This document shows, piece after piece, positions 7,982-18,267 of a stretch of 22,784 bases of DNA (its first letter is position 1; every line of letters starts with the position of its first letter). The stretch covers positions 1 to 22,784 of the forward strand of contig JAYMTA010000955.1 of assembly GCA_036897625.1 (NCBI GenBank), given 5' to 3'. The translations under genes were made by a program, and so were the position numbers. Below the pieces are notes generated by a model that was given only the letters and a program-made list of their open reading frames with translations, was not told the origin of the DNA and made no database searches. The stretch is from Pelargonium cotyledonis (taxonomy: Eukaryota > Streptophyta > Magnoliopsida > Geraniales > Geraniaceae).

Positions 7982-8108
7982 GCATTTGCCATTTGGAAAG
8001 AGCTCAGCTTCCACCTTATCCAGAAACCATAACACCTCAGAGAAGTTGAGACTTGAGAGCTTCACATTCTCTCACCAAACCTTAAACTTTTTCTTCCAGA
8101 AGAAGATA

Positions 8109-11100
8109 ATGGAGGTCTCAGCTTCATCTTCATCATTTGCTCCAAGGTCTGTTTCTCTTTTTCCTGCTACAGCTACTGCGTTGTCTGTTTCTTTTAATTT
8201 TCCAGTTATTGGTGTTTCGTCAAGAACAACTAGGGTTCGTTCTCGTTCTGGTTCTCAATTTGTTGGTCTCAAAAGCAAGTCTGTGATTGTTGGGGCTATG
8301 GGTAGAAGAAAACCATGGTTTAGAAGTAGAGAAAATGGGAGTGAGAGGGAGGCTGAGAATGGTGTTGCTGTTTTCAAACGTAAACTCCAAGCTACTCCAA
8401 GTCCATCTGTTATCGAATTGAATCAAATATTGAGTGGAATTGCGAGAGACAAGCATTACTCTCGAGTCATTTCTTTGTATGAGCTCATGTGTAGATCTGG
8501 AGTCCCATCTGATACCTTTACTAACAACATAGTGATCAACTGTTTTTGCAAAATGGGTAAAATTGACGCCGCTATGGCAGTATTCAAGGAGATGGAAGAG
8601 GGACCTTGCAAGCCTAACATTGTTACTTTTAGCACATTGATAAATGGGTTTTGTAAAGCAGGTAACGTTGATGCGGCTCTTGAGTTGCTGAGGAAGATGG
8701 ATGAGAGAGGTTTGAAACCTAATGTAGTTACTTATACTCCATTGGTAGACGGGCTTTGTAGAGCGGGGAAAGTTGAGGCTGCTCTTGGGTTGGTGGAGAG
8801 GATGGAAGAGAGAGGTTTGAAACGTAGCTTAGTTACTTGTAATGTGATGATGGACGGGCTTTGCAAAGCAGGTAACATTGATGCTGCTGTTGAGTTGTTG
8901 GGGAAGATGGAAGAGGGACCTTGCGAGCCGGATATAGTTTCTCATACTACTTTGATAGACGGGCTTTGCAGAGCGGGTAACACTGATAAGGCTGTGGAGT
9001 TGCTGAGGAAGATGGGTGAGAGAAATATCAAACCGGATTTAGTTACTTATACTACATTGATAAAAGGGCTTTGCAAAGTGGGCAACGTTGATGCTGCTCG
9101 TGGGTTGCTGAGGACTATGGAAGAGGGAAGTGTGAAACCTGATTTAGTTGCTTATAATACATTGATTGATGGGTTTTGCAAAGCTCGTAACACTGACGGT
9201 GCTCTTGATTTGCTGAGGGAGATGGAAGAGAGAGGTTTTAAACCTGACGTAGTTACGTATAATATGATCATAGACGGGCTTTGCAAAAAGGGTGTCATTG
9301 ACGATGCTGTTGAGTTGCTGAGGAAGATGGAAGAGGGAAGCGTCAAACCTACTACAATGACTTACAATACATTAATAACTGGGCTTTGCAAAGTATGCGA
9401 CGTTGACGCTGTTCTAGAGTTGGTGAGGAAGATGAAAGAGAAGGGTTGCAAACCTGACATAGTTACTTGGAATATAATGATAGACAGGCTTTGTAAAGCG
9501 GGTAACATAGATTCAGGTGTTGAGTTTGTAATGAAGATGGAAGAGGCAGGTGTCAAACCTGATTTAGTTACGTACAATACATTGATAAATGGGCTTTGCA
9601 AAGCGGGTAACATTGATGATGCTGTTGTATTACTGAGGAAAATGGAAGAGGGAACTTGCAAACCAAACATAATTACTTATACTACTCTGGTTAGTGGGTT
9701 TTGCAAAGCGGGTAAGACTGATGCAGCTTGTGAGTTGCTGAGGACGATGGAAGAGGGAAGTGTGAAACCCAATTTAGATGTTTATACTACATTGATTGAT
9801 GGGGTTTGCAAAGTGGGTGACATGGATGCTGCTCTTGAGTTGCTGAGGAAGATGGAAGAGGGAAGCGTCAAACCTAAGACAGGTACTTACAATACAATAA
9901 TAAATGGGCTTCGCAAAGTGGGTGACGTTGATGCTATTATGGAGTTGGTGAGGAAGATGGAAGAAAGACATTGCAAACCTAATTTAGTTACTTGGAATAT
10001 GACGATAGACGGGCTTTGCAAAGCGGGTTACATTGATCGCGGTGTTGAGTTGCTTAGGAGGATGGAAGAGGGAGATTTAAAACCCGACGTATTTACTTAC
10101 AATACATTGATAAATGGGCTTTGCAAAGAGGGTAATATTGACGCTGCTTTTGTATTACTGAGAAAGATGATGGAGGGAGGGGTCAAACTTGACGTAGTTA
10201 CTTATAGTACATTGATAGACGGGCTTTGCAAATCGGGTAACATTGATGATGCTCTTGGGTTCCTGAGGAAGATGGAAGAGGCAAATATGAAACCTGATTT
10301 AGTTGCTTATACTGCAGTAATAGATGGGTTTTGCAAAGTGGGTAACATTGACTCTGCTGTTGAATTACTGAGAAAGTTGGAAGAGGGAGGTGTCAAACCT
10401 GGTGTAGTTACTTATACTACATTAATAGATGGGTTCTGCAAATCGGGCCGCATTGATGATGGTCTTGATTTCTTCAGGGAAATGGAAGAGAGAGGTTTGA
10501 AAGCTAACGTATTTACTTATAATGTAATTCTAGACACACTTTGCAAAGCAGGTAACCCTAATGGTGCTCTTAAGTTTTTGAGGAAGATGGAAGATGCAAA
10601 TGTCAAACCTGACTTAGTTACTTATAATACATTGATACACGGGTTTTGCAAAGTGAGTAATGTTGATGTTGTTCATGATTTGTTGAGGGAAATGGAAGAG
10701 AGAGGTATGAAAGCTAACATTTTTACTTATAATGTAATTCTAGACGCACTTTGCAAAGCGGGTAACACTGATGGTGCTCTTGAGTGTTTGAGGAAGATGG
10801 AAGATGCAAATGTCAAACCTGACTTAATTACTTATAATACGTTGATAGGTGGGTTTTGCAAAGTGAGTAATATTGATGTTGTTCATGATTTGCTGAGGGA
10901 GATGGAAGAGAGAGATATAAAACCCGACGTATTGACTTATTCTATACTAATAGACGGGCTTTGCAAAGCGGGTAACATTGGTGCTGCTATTGGGTTGCTG
11001 AAGAAGATGGAAGAGGGAAGCTGCAAGCCGAGCATAATCATTTATACTACACTGATAAATGGGCTGTGCAAAACGGGAAAAATTGATGTTGCTGCTGAGT

Positions 11101-11252
11101 TGCTAAAGAAAATGAAGGAAATGAAAGCGGTAAATGGCAAGCCTGGTGCAGTAACTTATGATACAGTAATGAACATGCTTCGTGAAATGAAGAAGGTCGC
11201 TGCTGTGAATACGCTGCTGAGGAAGATGGAAGCGTTGGAGCTGTATGCCTGA
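8109..11252 (+). CDS. PPR-C: P-class (RFL-like) PPR protein, 1047 aa
   Basis: The ATG at 8109 is chosen over the longer open frame (to 7929), because that frame reads through the poly(A) tract as lysines and because the start context matches PPR-B. Residues 1-100 are Ser/Arg-rich and suit organellar import (mitochondrion or plastid). R1 (residue 101) to R25 are exact 35-residue PPRs. R26 has three extra residues (KMKEMKAVNGKPG) and R27 is a 34-residue capping repeat. The RFL-type N-terminal motif is present (ELNQILSGIARDKHYS, INCFCKMG). About 27 repeats is long for RFL proteins, which usually have 15-20. There are no internal stops, and the linkers are mostly EEGxxKP or EERGLKP, unlike the VGSVKP of PPR-A and PPR-B. 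Expected role: sequence-specific binding of an organellar transcript and control of its processing, with family assignment by motif only. Confidence 0.88.
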   Translation: MEVSASSSSFAPRSVSLFPATATALSVSFNFPVIGVSSRTTRVRSRSGSQFVGLKSKSVIVGAMGRRKPWFRSRENGSEREAENGVAVFKRKLQATPSPSVIELNQILSGIARDKHYSRVISLYELMCRSGVPSDTFTNNIVINCFCKMGKIDAAMAVFKEMEEGPCKPNIVTFSTLINGFCKAGNVDAALELLRKMDERGLKPNVVTYTPLVDGLCRAGKVEAALGLVERMEERGLKRSLVTCNVMMDGLCKAGNIDAAVELLGKMEEGPCEPDIVSHTTLIDGLCRAGNTDKAVELLRKMGERNIKPDLVTYTTLIKGLCKVGNVDAARGLLRTMEEGSVKPDLVAYNTLIDGFCKARNTDGALDLLREMEERGFKPDVVTYNMIIDGLCKKGVIDDAVELLRKMEEGSVKPTTMTYNTLITGLCKVCDVDAVLELVRKMKEKGCKPDIVTWNIMIDRLCKAGNIDSGVEFVMKMEEAGVKPDLVTYNTLINGLCKAGNIDDAVVLLRKMEEGTCKPNIITYTTLVSGFCKAGKTDAACELLRTMEEGSVKPNLDVYTTLIDGVCKVGDMDAALELLRKMEEGSVKPKTGTYNTIINGLRKVGDVDAIMELVRKMEERHCKPNLVTWNMTIDGLCKAGYIDRGVELLRRMEEGDLKPDVFTYNTLINGLCKEGNIDAAFVLLRKMMEGGVKLDVVTYSTLIDGLCKSGNIDDALGFLRKMEEANMKPDLVAYTAVIDGFCKVGNIDSAVELLRKLEEGGVKPGVVTYTTLIDGFCKSGRIDDGLDFFREMEERGLKANVFTYNVILDTLCKAGNPNGALKFLRKMEDANVKPDLVTYNTLIHGFCKVSNVDVVHDLLREMEERGMKANIFTYNVILDALCKAGNTDGALECLRKMEDANVKPDLITYNTLIGGFCKVSNIDVVHDLLREMEERDIKPDVLTYSILIDGLCKAGNIGAAIGLLKKMEEGSCKPSIIIYTTLINGLCKTGKIDVAAELLKKMKEMKAVNGKPGAVTYDTVMNMLREMKKVAAVNTLLRKMEALELYA
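10509..10928 (+). repeat. Recent internal duplication of two PPR units in PPR-C
   Basis: R21-R22 (10509-10718) and R23-R24 (10719-10928) are near-identical in protein and DNA: TYNVILDxLCKAGN, RKMEDANVKPDL, GFCKVSN, DVVHDLLREMEER. This is a 210-bp tandem duplication within the ordinary 105-bp array. Confidence 0.85.
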
Positions 11253-11410
11253 TGTTCTGAGGTCAGTTCTATGATCCTTTGAAGTCACTGTCAGTTTGAC
11301 ACGTCGAATATTGACAAAAATGAATATGTAAATGCACAATTTTTTTTTTTTTTGCTATGAAAATGCATGATTTTATGAAGCCTTTGTACTTATTGTCTCT
11401 TCGATTCTTA
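11253..11410 (+). other. 3' flank of PPR-C
   Basis: Just after the stop, GATGTTCTGAGG matches the relic at 6808, then GTCAGTTCTAT and TCCTTTGAA match the PPR-A flank. The internal block seen in PPR-B and the relic (CTTCC...GATTGCTGCAAG) is missing here. A run of about 14 T lies near 11339-11353. Confidence 0.5.
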
Positions 11411-12000
11411 AAGGCTCTGCTTGAGTATCCTGAGACAAACGTCACTACCGAGCAGGAAAATGCTTCTCTAGGAGAAACCTTTGATGAGCCGAGGAAGACA
11501 TTGGACAAAGGTATTTTTCTGATATTGTACTTTTTATGCTGTTAGGACTCAGGAGTCTGAAAATTATGATACACGGTTTGTCGTTGGGAAGATTTCTCAG
11601 AATGAACTTTTTGTTTACTCCGGAAGAGGCTCTATGAGGTAATTACAGGAGTCACAAACATAATGTTTGCCAAGAGGAACTGGAACCTAAATGTATATAA
11701 CGTATGGACACATGAAATCATAATAACGATATAGGATGCATTATTAATATACGAAATGTCTGAGTATTTGATTTGTAACATTTGACGGTGTTTCATCTCA
11801 ACAGATTTGTTTTATCCTACGCGGTATGTCGAAGAGATTCTTTTGGCTGCACGAAGTATCATCCAGACCTCTCATAGCTCCTCGATATTGTCACAAGTAA
11901 ATGAAATATTGACAATGTCTTGAGCTTCGACGTGGATGCCTTAGAAGGAATAGTTGGAGGATATTCGTCGGAGACAATTTTAACTTCCGGTCTAGTTTAG
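11411..12000 (+). pseudogene. Degraded PP4R2 exons, copy 2
   Basis: This is the better preserved copy. Bases 11424-11510 encode EYPETNVTTEQENASLGETF, then DEPRKTLDK, against plant PP4R2 EYPEAKLTSEQQNNSLGETF; the donor after GACAAAG (GT at 11511) matches the one at 5338. Near 11613-11638 a damaged remnant ends in RLYE with a donor-like GGTAATT. Bases 11834-11870 read EILLAARSI (PP4R2: EILLDARSI), and 11911-11985 read DNVLSFDVDALEGIVGG, then SSETILTS, like the acidic tail, with TAG at 11998. Missing segments and disrupted frames make an intact protein impossible. Its order behind PPR-C equals that of copy 1 behind PPR-B. Confidence 0.7.
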
Positions 12001-12760
12001 AGAACCGGCGTCAGAGTTGCAAGTAGTGATTTTCAGTGATGACCCATTTTTGGCTGTAGCCTTAAAAGTACACTTTCCTTGTGGTTACATTGATCACAGT
12101 ATAGAGATTGATGTAGATTCTCAGTATTAATGCATAACCCATTTTTGCAGCCACTTTGTTCCATGGTATCTGAACAAATACATGTTTGTTTGGTGCTCAC
12201 CCACGAACTTTCAATTATCAACTCAAAATGGTATTTACAGTAAAATTTCGTCATGAAATTTAAAAATATATTAAATAATTTTTTTGTTGACGTGTCGGGT
12301 CATGTTCTAGTAATTCAAGTCATTTATAATACAGTTGCACTGTCATGTTAAAATGAAACGGGTTGAGATGTACCCGATCAGACTTGTATATGTGACCCAT
12401 TAAATAAGTATGTATCATTATCTACACAATGTGTTTAAAAATTACATTTTTATCCTTAAGTGGATAGATAAATAAACGAGTTCAACATGAACACGGCTCG
12501 ATTATTAAACTGGTTGAGATAGTAAACACGAATCCAATTAAACTGCACTCATAACGTATTTGTACCGTGTTCGTATAGGGTCATGAACCAAATTGTCGGT
12601 TCTAAATGTAAATTAAATCGAACCGAGTCAAGATTCAAGACCAATATGGACCGAAGACCGAACCGAATTTTGAAATATTTTTCACTATGAGCGGCTCTTT
12701 TATCTGGTTCTGGATAACAGAAACCACCCGCCAAAAAAATATCTTTCAACACACACACTC
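12001..12760. other. Intergenic region with transposon-like sequence, upstream of the EMB1270-type gene
   Basis: Nothing coding is visible. Bases around 12285-12680 contain motifs common in plant hAT-type MITEs (GTGTCGGGTCATGTTC, AACACGAATCCAATTA, GGGTCATGAACCAAATTG, GACCGAACCGAATTTTG), but I cannot define element ends. The last about 70 bp before the ATG at 12830 are pyrimidine-rich and A-rich (ACACACACTCTCTGTTCTCT), as in a plant 5' UTR; the promoter is not resolved. Confidence 0.35.
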
Positions 12761-12829
12761 TCTGTTCTCTATCGTCTTCAAGCTCCACCAAAAAAATCCA
12801 GAAGCTCTGGAAGCTACAAGCTCTTGTTC

Positions 12830-15800
12830 ATGGCGTGCACAGCCACCGGAGCTCTAGCTCTCGTCTCATCCCCAATCTCTCGCCCAGACCCACCGCCATT
12901 CCCGTCTTCTAAGGTATGCAAAAACGCCTCTCTCTTTTGCGTCTCTTCGTATCGTTCACAGTCCACAGTTTCTACTTCTGAGTCACACGTTAGTAGTAGC
13001 AAAGATGCTCAGCAATTTAGCTACAGTAGAGCCTCGCCTTCGGTGAGATGGCCCAATTTGAAAATCTCCGAACCCTGCCCTAAGAACCAGAACCAATTTA
13101 CAGTGTCGAAACCCTCGGAGGCCTTGGAGGTCGTTGTTGTTGATTCGCCTGATGGTGGGGTTGGGGAGGAAATTGAGGTTGTGGAGGATAGTGTGAGGGA
13201 TGAGGGCAGAGAGGTTTTGGGGAGGTTGAGCAAGAACAAGGTTAAGAAGATGAATAAGTTGGCGTTAAAGAGGGCTACAGATTGGAGAGAGAGAGTGAAG
13301 TTTTTGACTGATAGGATATTGAATTTGAAGCCGGAGGAGATGGTGGCGGATGTGTTGGATGAGCGGAGGATTCAGATGACACCTACTGATTTTTGCTTTG
13401 TGGTGAAATGGGTGGGTCAGGCGAATTGGCAGCGCGGGTTGGAGGTTTTTGAGTGGTTGAATGTGAGGCATTGGTTCACGCCGAATGCGCGGATGGTGGC
13501 GACGATTTTGGCGGTTCTTGGGAAGGCTAATCAGGAGGCTTTGGCGGCGGAGATTTTTGCCAGGGCGGAGGGTAGTGTTGGTGATGTGGTCCAGGTGTAT
13601 AATGCGATGATGGGGGTGTATGCGCGGAATGGTCGGTTTAGTAAGGTTCAGGACTTGCTTGATTTGATGCGGAAACGGGGTTGTGTGCCTGACCTCGTGA
13701 GTTTCAATACTTTGATCAATGCGCGCTTGAAGTCGAAGCCTATGGTGCCAAATTTGGCTATTGAGCTGTTAAATGAGGTGAGAAAATCGCGCATTCGGCC
13801 AGATATAATAACGTACAATACTTTGATAAGTGCGTGTTCGCGTGAGTCCAATTTGGAGGAGGCGACGAAGGTTTTTGATGATATGATTCAACATAAATGT
13901 CATCCTGATTTGTGGACTTATAACTCCATGATTTCAGTTTACGGGAGATGTGGACTGGCTTCCAAGGCCGAGCAGCTATTCCATGAATTGGGATCAAGAG
14001 GTTTTTTCCCAGATGCGGTGACATATAATTCTTTGTTGTATGCATTTGCAAGAGAAGGTAATGTAGAGAAGGTGAAGCAGGTAATTAACCAAATGGTGAG
14101 AGTGGGGTTAGGAAAAGATGAAATGGCCATTAATACTATTATCCACATGTATGGAAAGAAGGGCCAGCATGACATGGCCTTGCAGCTCTACAGGGAGATG
14201 AAGTTGGAAGGGCGGGGTCCTGATGCGGTTACCTATACTGTTTTGATAGATTCGCTTGGGAAGGCGAATAAGATAACCGAGGCTGCAAATGTGATGTCAG
14301 AGATGCTGGACGCGGGAGTTAAACCCACTTTGCGTACATATAATGCATTGATTTGTGGATATGCCAAGGCTGGGGATCAAGTAAAGGCAGAAGAGACATT
14401 TCATCATATGCGTAGATCCGGGATTAGACCTGATCAACTAGCATACATAGTTATGGTGTCTATCTTTGTGAGATGTAATAATACAAAGAAAGCAATAACT
14501 TTGTACAAGGAAATGCTTCGTGATGGGTTTGCTCCTGATAATCATCTCTATGAGGACATGCTTCAAATGCTTGGGAGGGAAAACAAAGTGAACGATATCG
14601 AAAACGTGGTGAGAGATATGGAAGAACTATGTGGTATGAACCCACAAATAATTTCTTCTATTCTTGTTAAGGGAGAGTGCTATGACCAGGCTGATAAAAT
14701 GTTGAGATTGGCCATCAGCAATGGCCATGAACTGGACCGTGAAAATTTCTTATCCATTCTGAGTTCCTACAGTTCAACAGGCCGACATTCAGATGCACTT
14801 GAGTTGCTTCAGTTCTTGAAAGAGCACACTTCTGGGTCCAAACAACTGATATCTGAATCGCTTGTCGTGATGCTCTGCAAAGTAAAACAATTGGATCCTG
14901 CATTTGAGGAATACACTAAAAGTAGGGGATATGGGTTGTTTAGTCGAAGTACTACTATGTACGAGTACTTGATTCAATGCTGTGAAGAAAATGATCGATT
15001 CACTGAAGCTTCTCAGATTTTTTCGGACTTGAGATTCTATGGTGTTGAGCCTTCTGCATATATATACCAAGCTATGGTGCTTATGTATTGCAAATTAGGC
15101 TTTCCTGAGACAGCCCATTATTTGGTTGATCAAGCTGAAATGGTAGGCATTCAATTTGATGATACGCCCATTTATGTTGATGTTATTGATGCATATGGAA
15201 AGGTTAAGCTATGGCAGAAAGCAGAAAGCTTGGTGGGGAGTCTTAGGCAGAAGTCTACTGTGGATCGGAAGGTCTGGAATGCCTTGATACATGCTTACGC
15301 CGCAAGTGGTTGCTATGAGCGAGCCAGAGCTGTTTTTAATACAATGGTGAGAGATGGTCCATACCCGACCGTGGATTCCATGAATGGTCTCTTGCAAGCT
15401 CTTATTATTGATAAGAGATTGGATGAGCTTCATGTGGTTATCCAAGAGCTGCAAGATATGGGTTTTAAAATAAGCAAAAGCTCTATTTTGTTGATACTCG
15501 AGGCATTTGCAGAAGCAAGAAACGTATTTGAGGTGAAGAAAATATACCATGGAATGAAGGCTGCAGGCTATTTCCCTACCATGCATCTTTACAGGGTAAT
15601 GATCAAACTGCTGTGCCGGGGAAAACGTGTTAGGGACGCTGAAGCCATGATTCTCGAGATGAAAGAGGCAGGATTCAAGCCCGATCTTGGAATATGGAAC
15701 TATATGCTTAAAATGTACACCGGAATCGAGCAATTTAAAAAGACAGCAGAAGTCTATCAGCGGATTCTGGAAGCTGAACTTAAACCAGATGAGGATACGT

Positions 15801-18267
15801 ACAATACTTTGATTATCATGTACTGTAGAGATCATCGGCCAGAAGAAGGTTTGTCACTGATGCATGAAATGAGAAAGGTGGGTCTGGAACCCAGAATAGA
15901 CACCTTCAAAAGCCTGATTTCTGCATTTGCTAAGCAACAGTTGACTGAACAAGCCGAGGAACTTTTTGAAGAGTTGCTATCGAAAAAATATAAAATAGAC
16001 CGCTCGTTCTATCATATAATGATGAAAATGTTCAGAGATTCAGGGAACTATTCTAAAGCTGAGAAGTTACTTGGAGTGATGAAAGAGGCTGGAATAGAAC
16101 CCACTATTGCCACGATGCACTTGCTCATGGTTTCTTATGGAAGTTCTGGTCAGCCTTTGGAAGCTGAAAAGGTGCTTAATAATTTGAAAATAACAAGTTT
16201 AAATCTAAGTACACTGCCGTACAGTTCGGTTATTGATGCTTATCTAAAAAATGGGGATTATATTTCTGGAGTGCAAAAGCTCGAGGAGATGAAAAATGAT
16301 GGCCTGGAACCAGATAATAGAATATGGACTTGCTTTGTGAGAGCTGCAAGTTTATCCCAACACACAAGCGAAGCCCTGACCCTCTTAAAGGCAATCCAAG
16401 ATTCTGGATTCGATCTTCCAATTAGGTACACTCTTTACAGATAAACTTAAATAGTGGGACCACAGTATTCTAGATTTATTTTCTTTTATAACTTTTGCTG
16501 GTAGATTCTTATCAGACTAACTGTTACTCTGCAGGCTTCTCACAGAGAAATCCAAGTCACTTGTTCCAGAGGTAGATACTTTATTGGAGGAACTACTCCC
16601 TCTGGAAGATAATGCAGCCTTTAATTTTGTCAATGCTTTGGTAGATCTATTGTGGGCATTTGAACTCAGGGTCACTGCTTCTTGGGTTTTCCAATTGGCA
16701 ATCAAGAAAGAAATCTATAAACAGAATGTATTCAGGTACTTGCTGGTATTTCTACTTCTAACTCTGTGTCATTTGTTTTTATGGTCAGGTTTCTATTTTA
16801 TGCTAAAAGATGTTTCAGTAGCTTGAAGTTAACAGACTGTGATGGATGTGGAAACATTCTTGTGAAAAAAAGTACTTTCTATGGCATCTCTTATGTACAT
16901 GGTTGCAGGCAAAATTGTGCCTACCAACTTCTGTTGGTCATTTATCTTACTATATTTTTTACATTCTGCTGCTTTGCTTAAACCTTGTTGTTTCCTTGAT
17001 GCAGAGTGTCCGAAAAGGATTGGGGGGCAGACTTTAGAAAGTTGTCTGCGGGTTCAGCTCTTGTTGGTCTTACTTTATGGCTTGATCACATGCAGGCAAG
17101 CTCTATTTCTCTTTCTTTAGTTTGTTTTAAAGCTATTGCTGTTTTAGGGCAGTTAGGATGAATATTAGAAATTATCTGTTAGCTTATACAACTCTCATTA
17201 TAATTATTATCTTATAAAGCTAGTCTCACTGTTATCAGGTCAAGCATTCTTGAATTTCTTGTTCACGGAAGCCTCAGAAAAAGAAAGTAACAAACTTCAT
17301 TTAAGTTGAACTAAAAAATAAACACACACTCTAACTTGGTTAAATCATACCAAACCAATCATGTAGTTATTATTGTATGGCTAGGTACATCGGCGAACAT
17401 CGATATGGTTTATTTCATACATAACTATGTGAGTTAACTGATAATAAATAAATAAAAATATGCGAATTCGGGTCTCGAGTTGAAAAGGCCTTACCCGACC
17501 CGAAAGAGGTGCAGGTTGCAGGTTGGATTATATAATTCTAATCCGCTATATCATATGCAACCTGAACCCGCAAAAAAATGTAGATTGGATAATGGGTGTC
17601 CACGGGTTCGGGTCCATATTGCCCGCTCTATTCATTAATGCTTTAATCTGTATACTTGGTTATCAATGTGATCTTACTTTCTGCTATTCCAATTTTTGAT
17701 CTCGCTATGTTATCACAGGATGCTTCGTTGCAAGGTTATCCAGAATCTCCAAAGTCAGTCGTGTTGATAACGGGAACGTCAGAATACAACACGGTCTCTC
17801 TTAACAGCACCCTGAAGGCTTGCCTTTGGGAGATGGCGTCTCCGTTTCTACCTTGCAAGACACGTAGTGGACTTCTTGTGGCCAAGGCTCACTCTCTTAG
17901 GATGTGGTTAAAGGACTCTCCGTTTTGCTTAGATCTTGAATTAAAAGATGCTCCGTCTCTTCCTGAGATGAACTCGATGCAGCTCATTGAAGGGTGTTTC
18001 ATGAGACGTGGCCTTGTCCCTGCATTCAAGGAGATCACCGAGAAACTTGGAATAGTGAGGCCAAAGAAGTTCGCAAGATTAGCTTTGCTACCAGATGGTC
18101 TAAGAGGTAAAGTTATTCAGGCCGATATAGATGGGAGAAAAGAAAAATTGGAGAAGATGAAGCGTAGGGGTGAGCTTGGGAAGATGAGGGAAATCAAGAA
18201 GTTCAGAAAGAGAAGATCTCCAATGAAAGCAAGACTGCCACTGCCAAATCCCGAGAAGCGAAATTAG
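12830..18267 (+). CDS. EMB1270: Plastid PPR-SMR protein, EMB1270 (At3g18110) ortholog, four exons
   Basis: Exons are inferred at 12830-16425, 16535-16735, 17005-17095 and 17719-18267. Together they give 4437 nt, an uninterrupted 1478-aa protein; Arabidopsis EMB1270 is about 1440 aa. Residues 1-60 are Ser/Thr/Pro-rich, like a chloroplast transit peptide. Residues from about 200 to 1190 hold some two dozen P-class PPRs (TYNTLISACSRE, TYNSLLYAFAREGNVEKV). After FDLPIR the exon-2 sequence LNFVNALxDLLWAFE and AxASWVFQLA, the EKDWGADFRKLSAG of exon 3 and the MWLKDSPFCLDLELKDAP of exon 4 are diagnostic for this gene. An SMR domain spans about 1275-1365. In Arabidopsis the protein is plastid-localised, essential in embryos, and reported to support splicing of certain group II introns together with CFM2. 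Exon 1 alone ends at an in-frame TAA (16442) if intron 1 is retained. Confidence 0.93.
17096..17718 (+). other. Apparent GC-AG intron 3 of the EMB1270-type gene, with transposon-like insert
   Basis: The conserved junction MQ|DASLQG requires CAG|GCAAGC at 17093-17101 and TATCACAG|GAT at 17718. No GT donor nearby keeps the reading. GC-AG introns are a known minor class that needs a strong donor consensus, as seen here. At about 17461-17635 the intron carries GC-rich motifs (TTACCCGACCCGAA, CCACGGGTTCGGGTCC) and an internal inverted pair (AGGTTGCA with TGCAACCT; GGATTA with TAATCC), resembling a degraded hAT-type MITE. Confidence 0.75.

Noticed and set aside
7533..7989. CATTTGC at 7533 and 7983 as the LINE target-site duplication
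   Set aside because: Seven bases can recur by chance over 450 bp, and the left copy lies inside the promoter block, before the inferred insertion point.
15209..15835. A 208-residue - strand open frame inside the EMB1270-type gene
   Set aside because: It lies fully antisense to a conserved PPR exon and resembles no family I recognise.
16426..16444. Reading the EMB1270-type gene as one exon ending at 16444
   Set aside because: The conserved FDLPIR sequence breaks at a GT donor (16426) and continues in frame at 16535, 17005 and 17719; the tail YTLYR is intron sequence.
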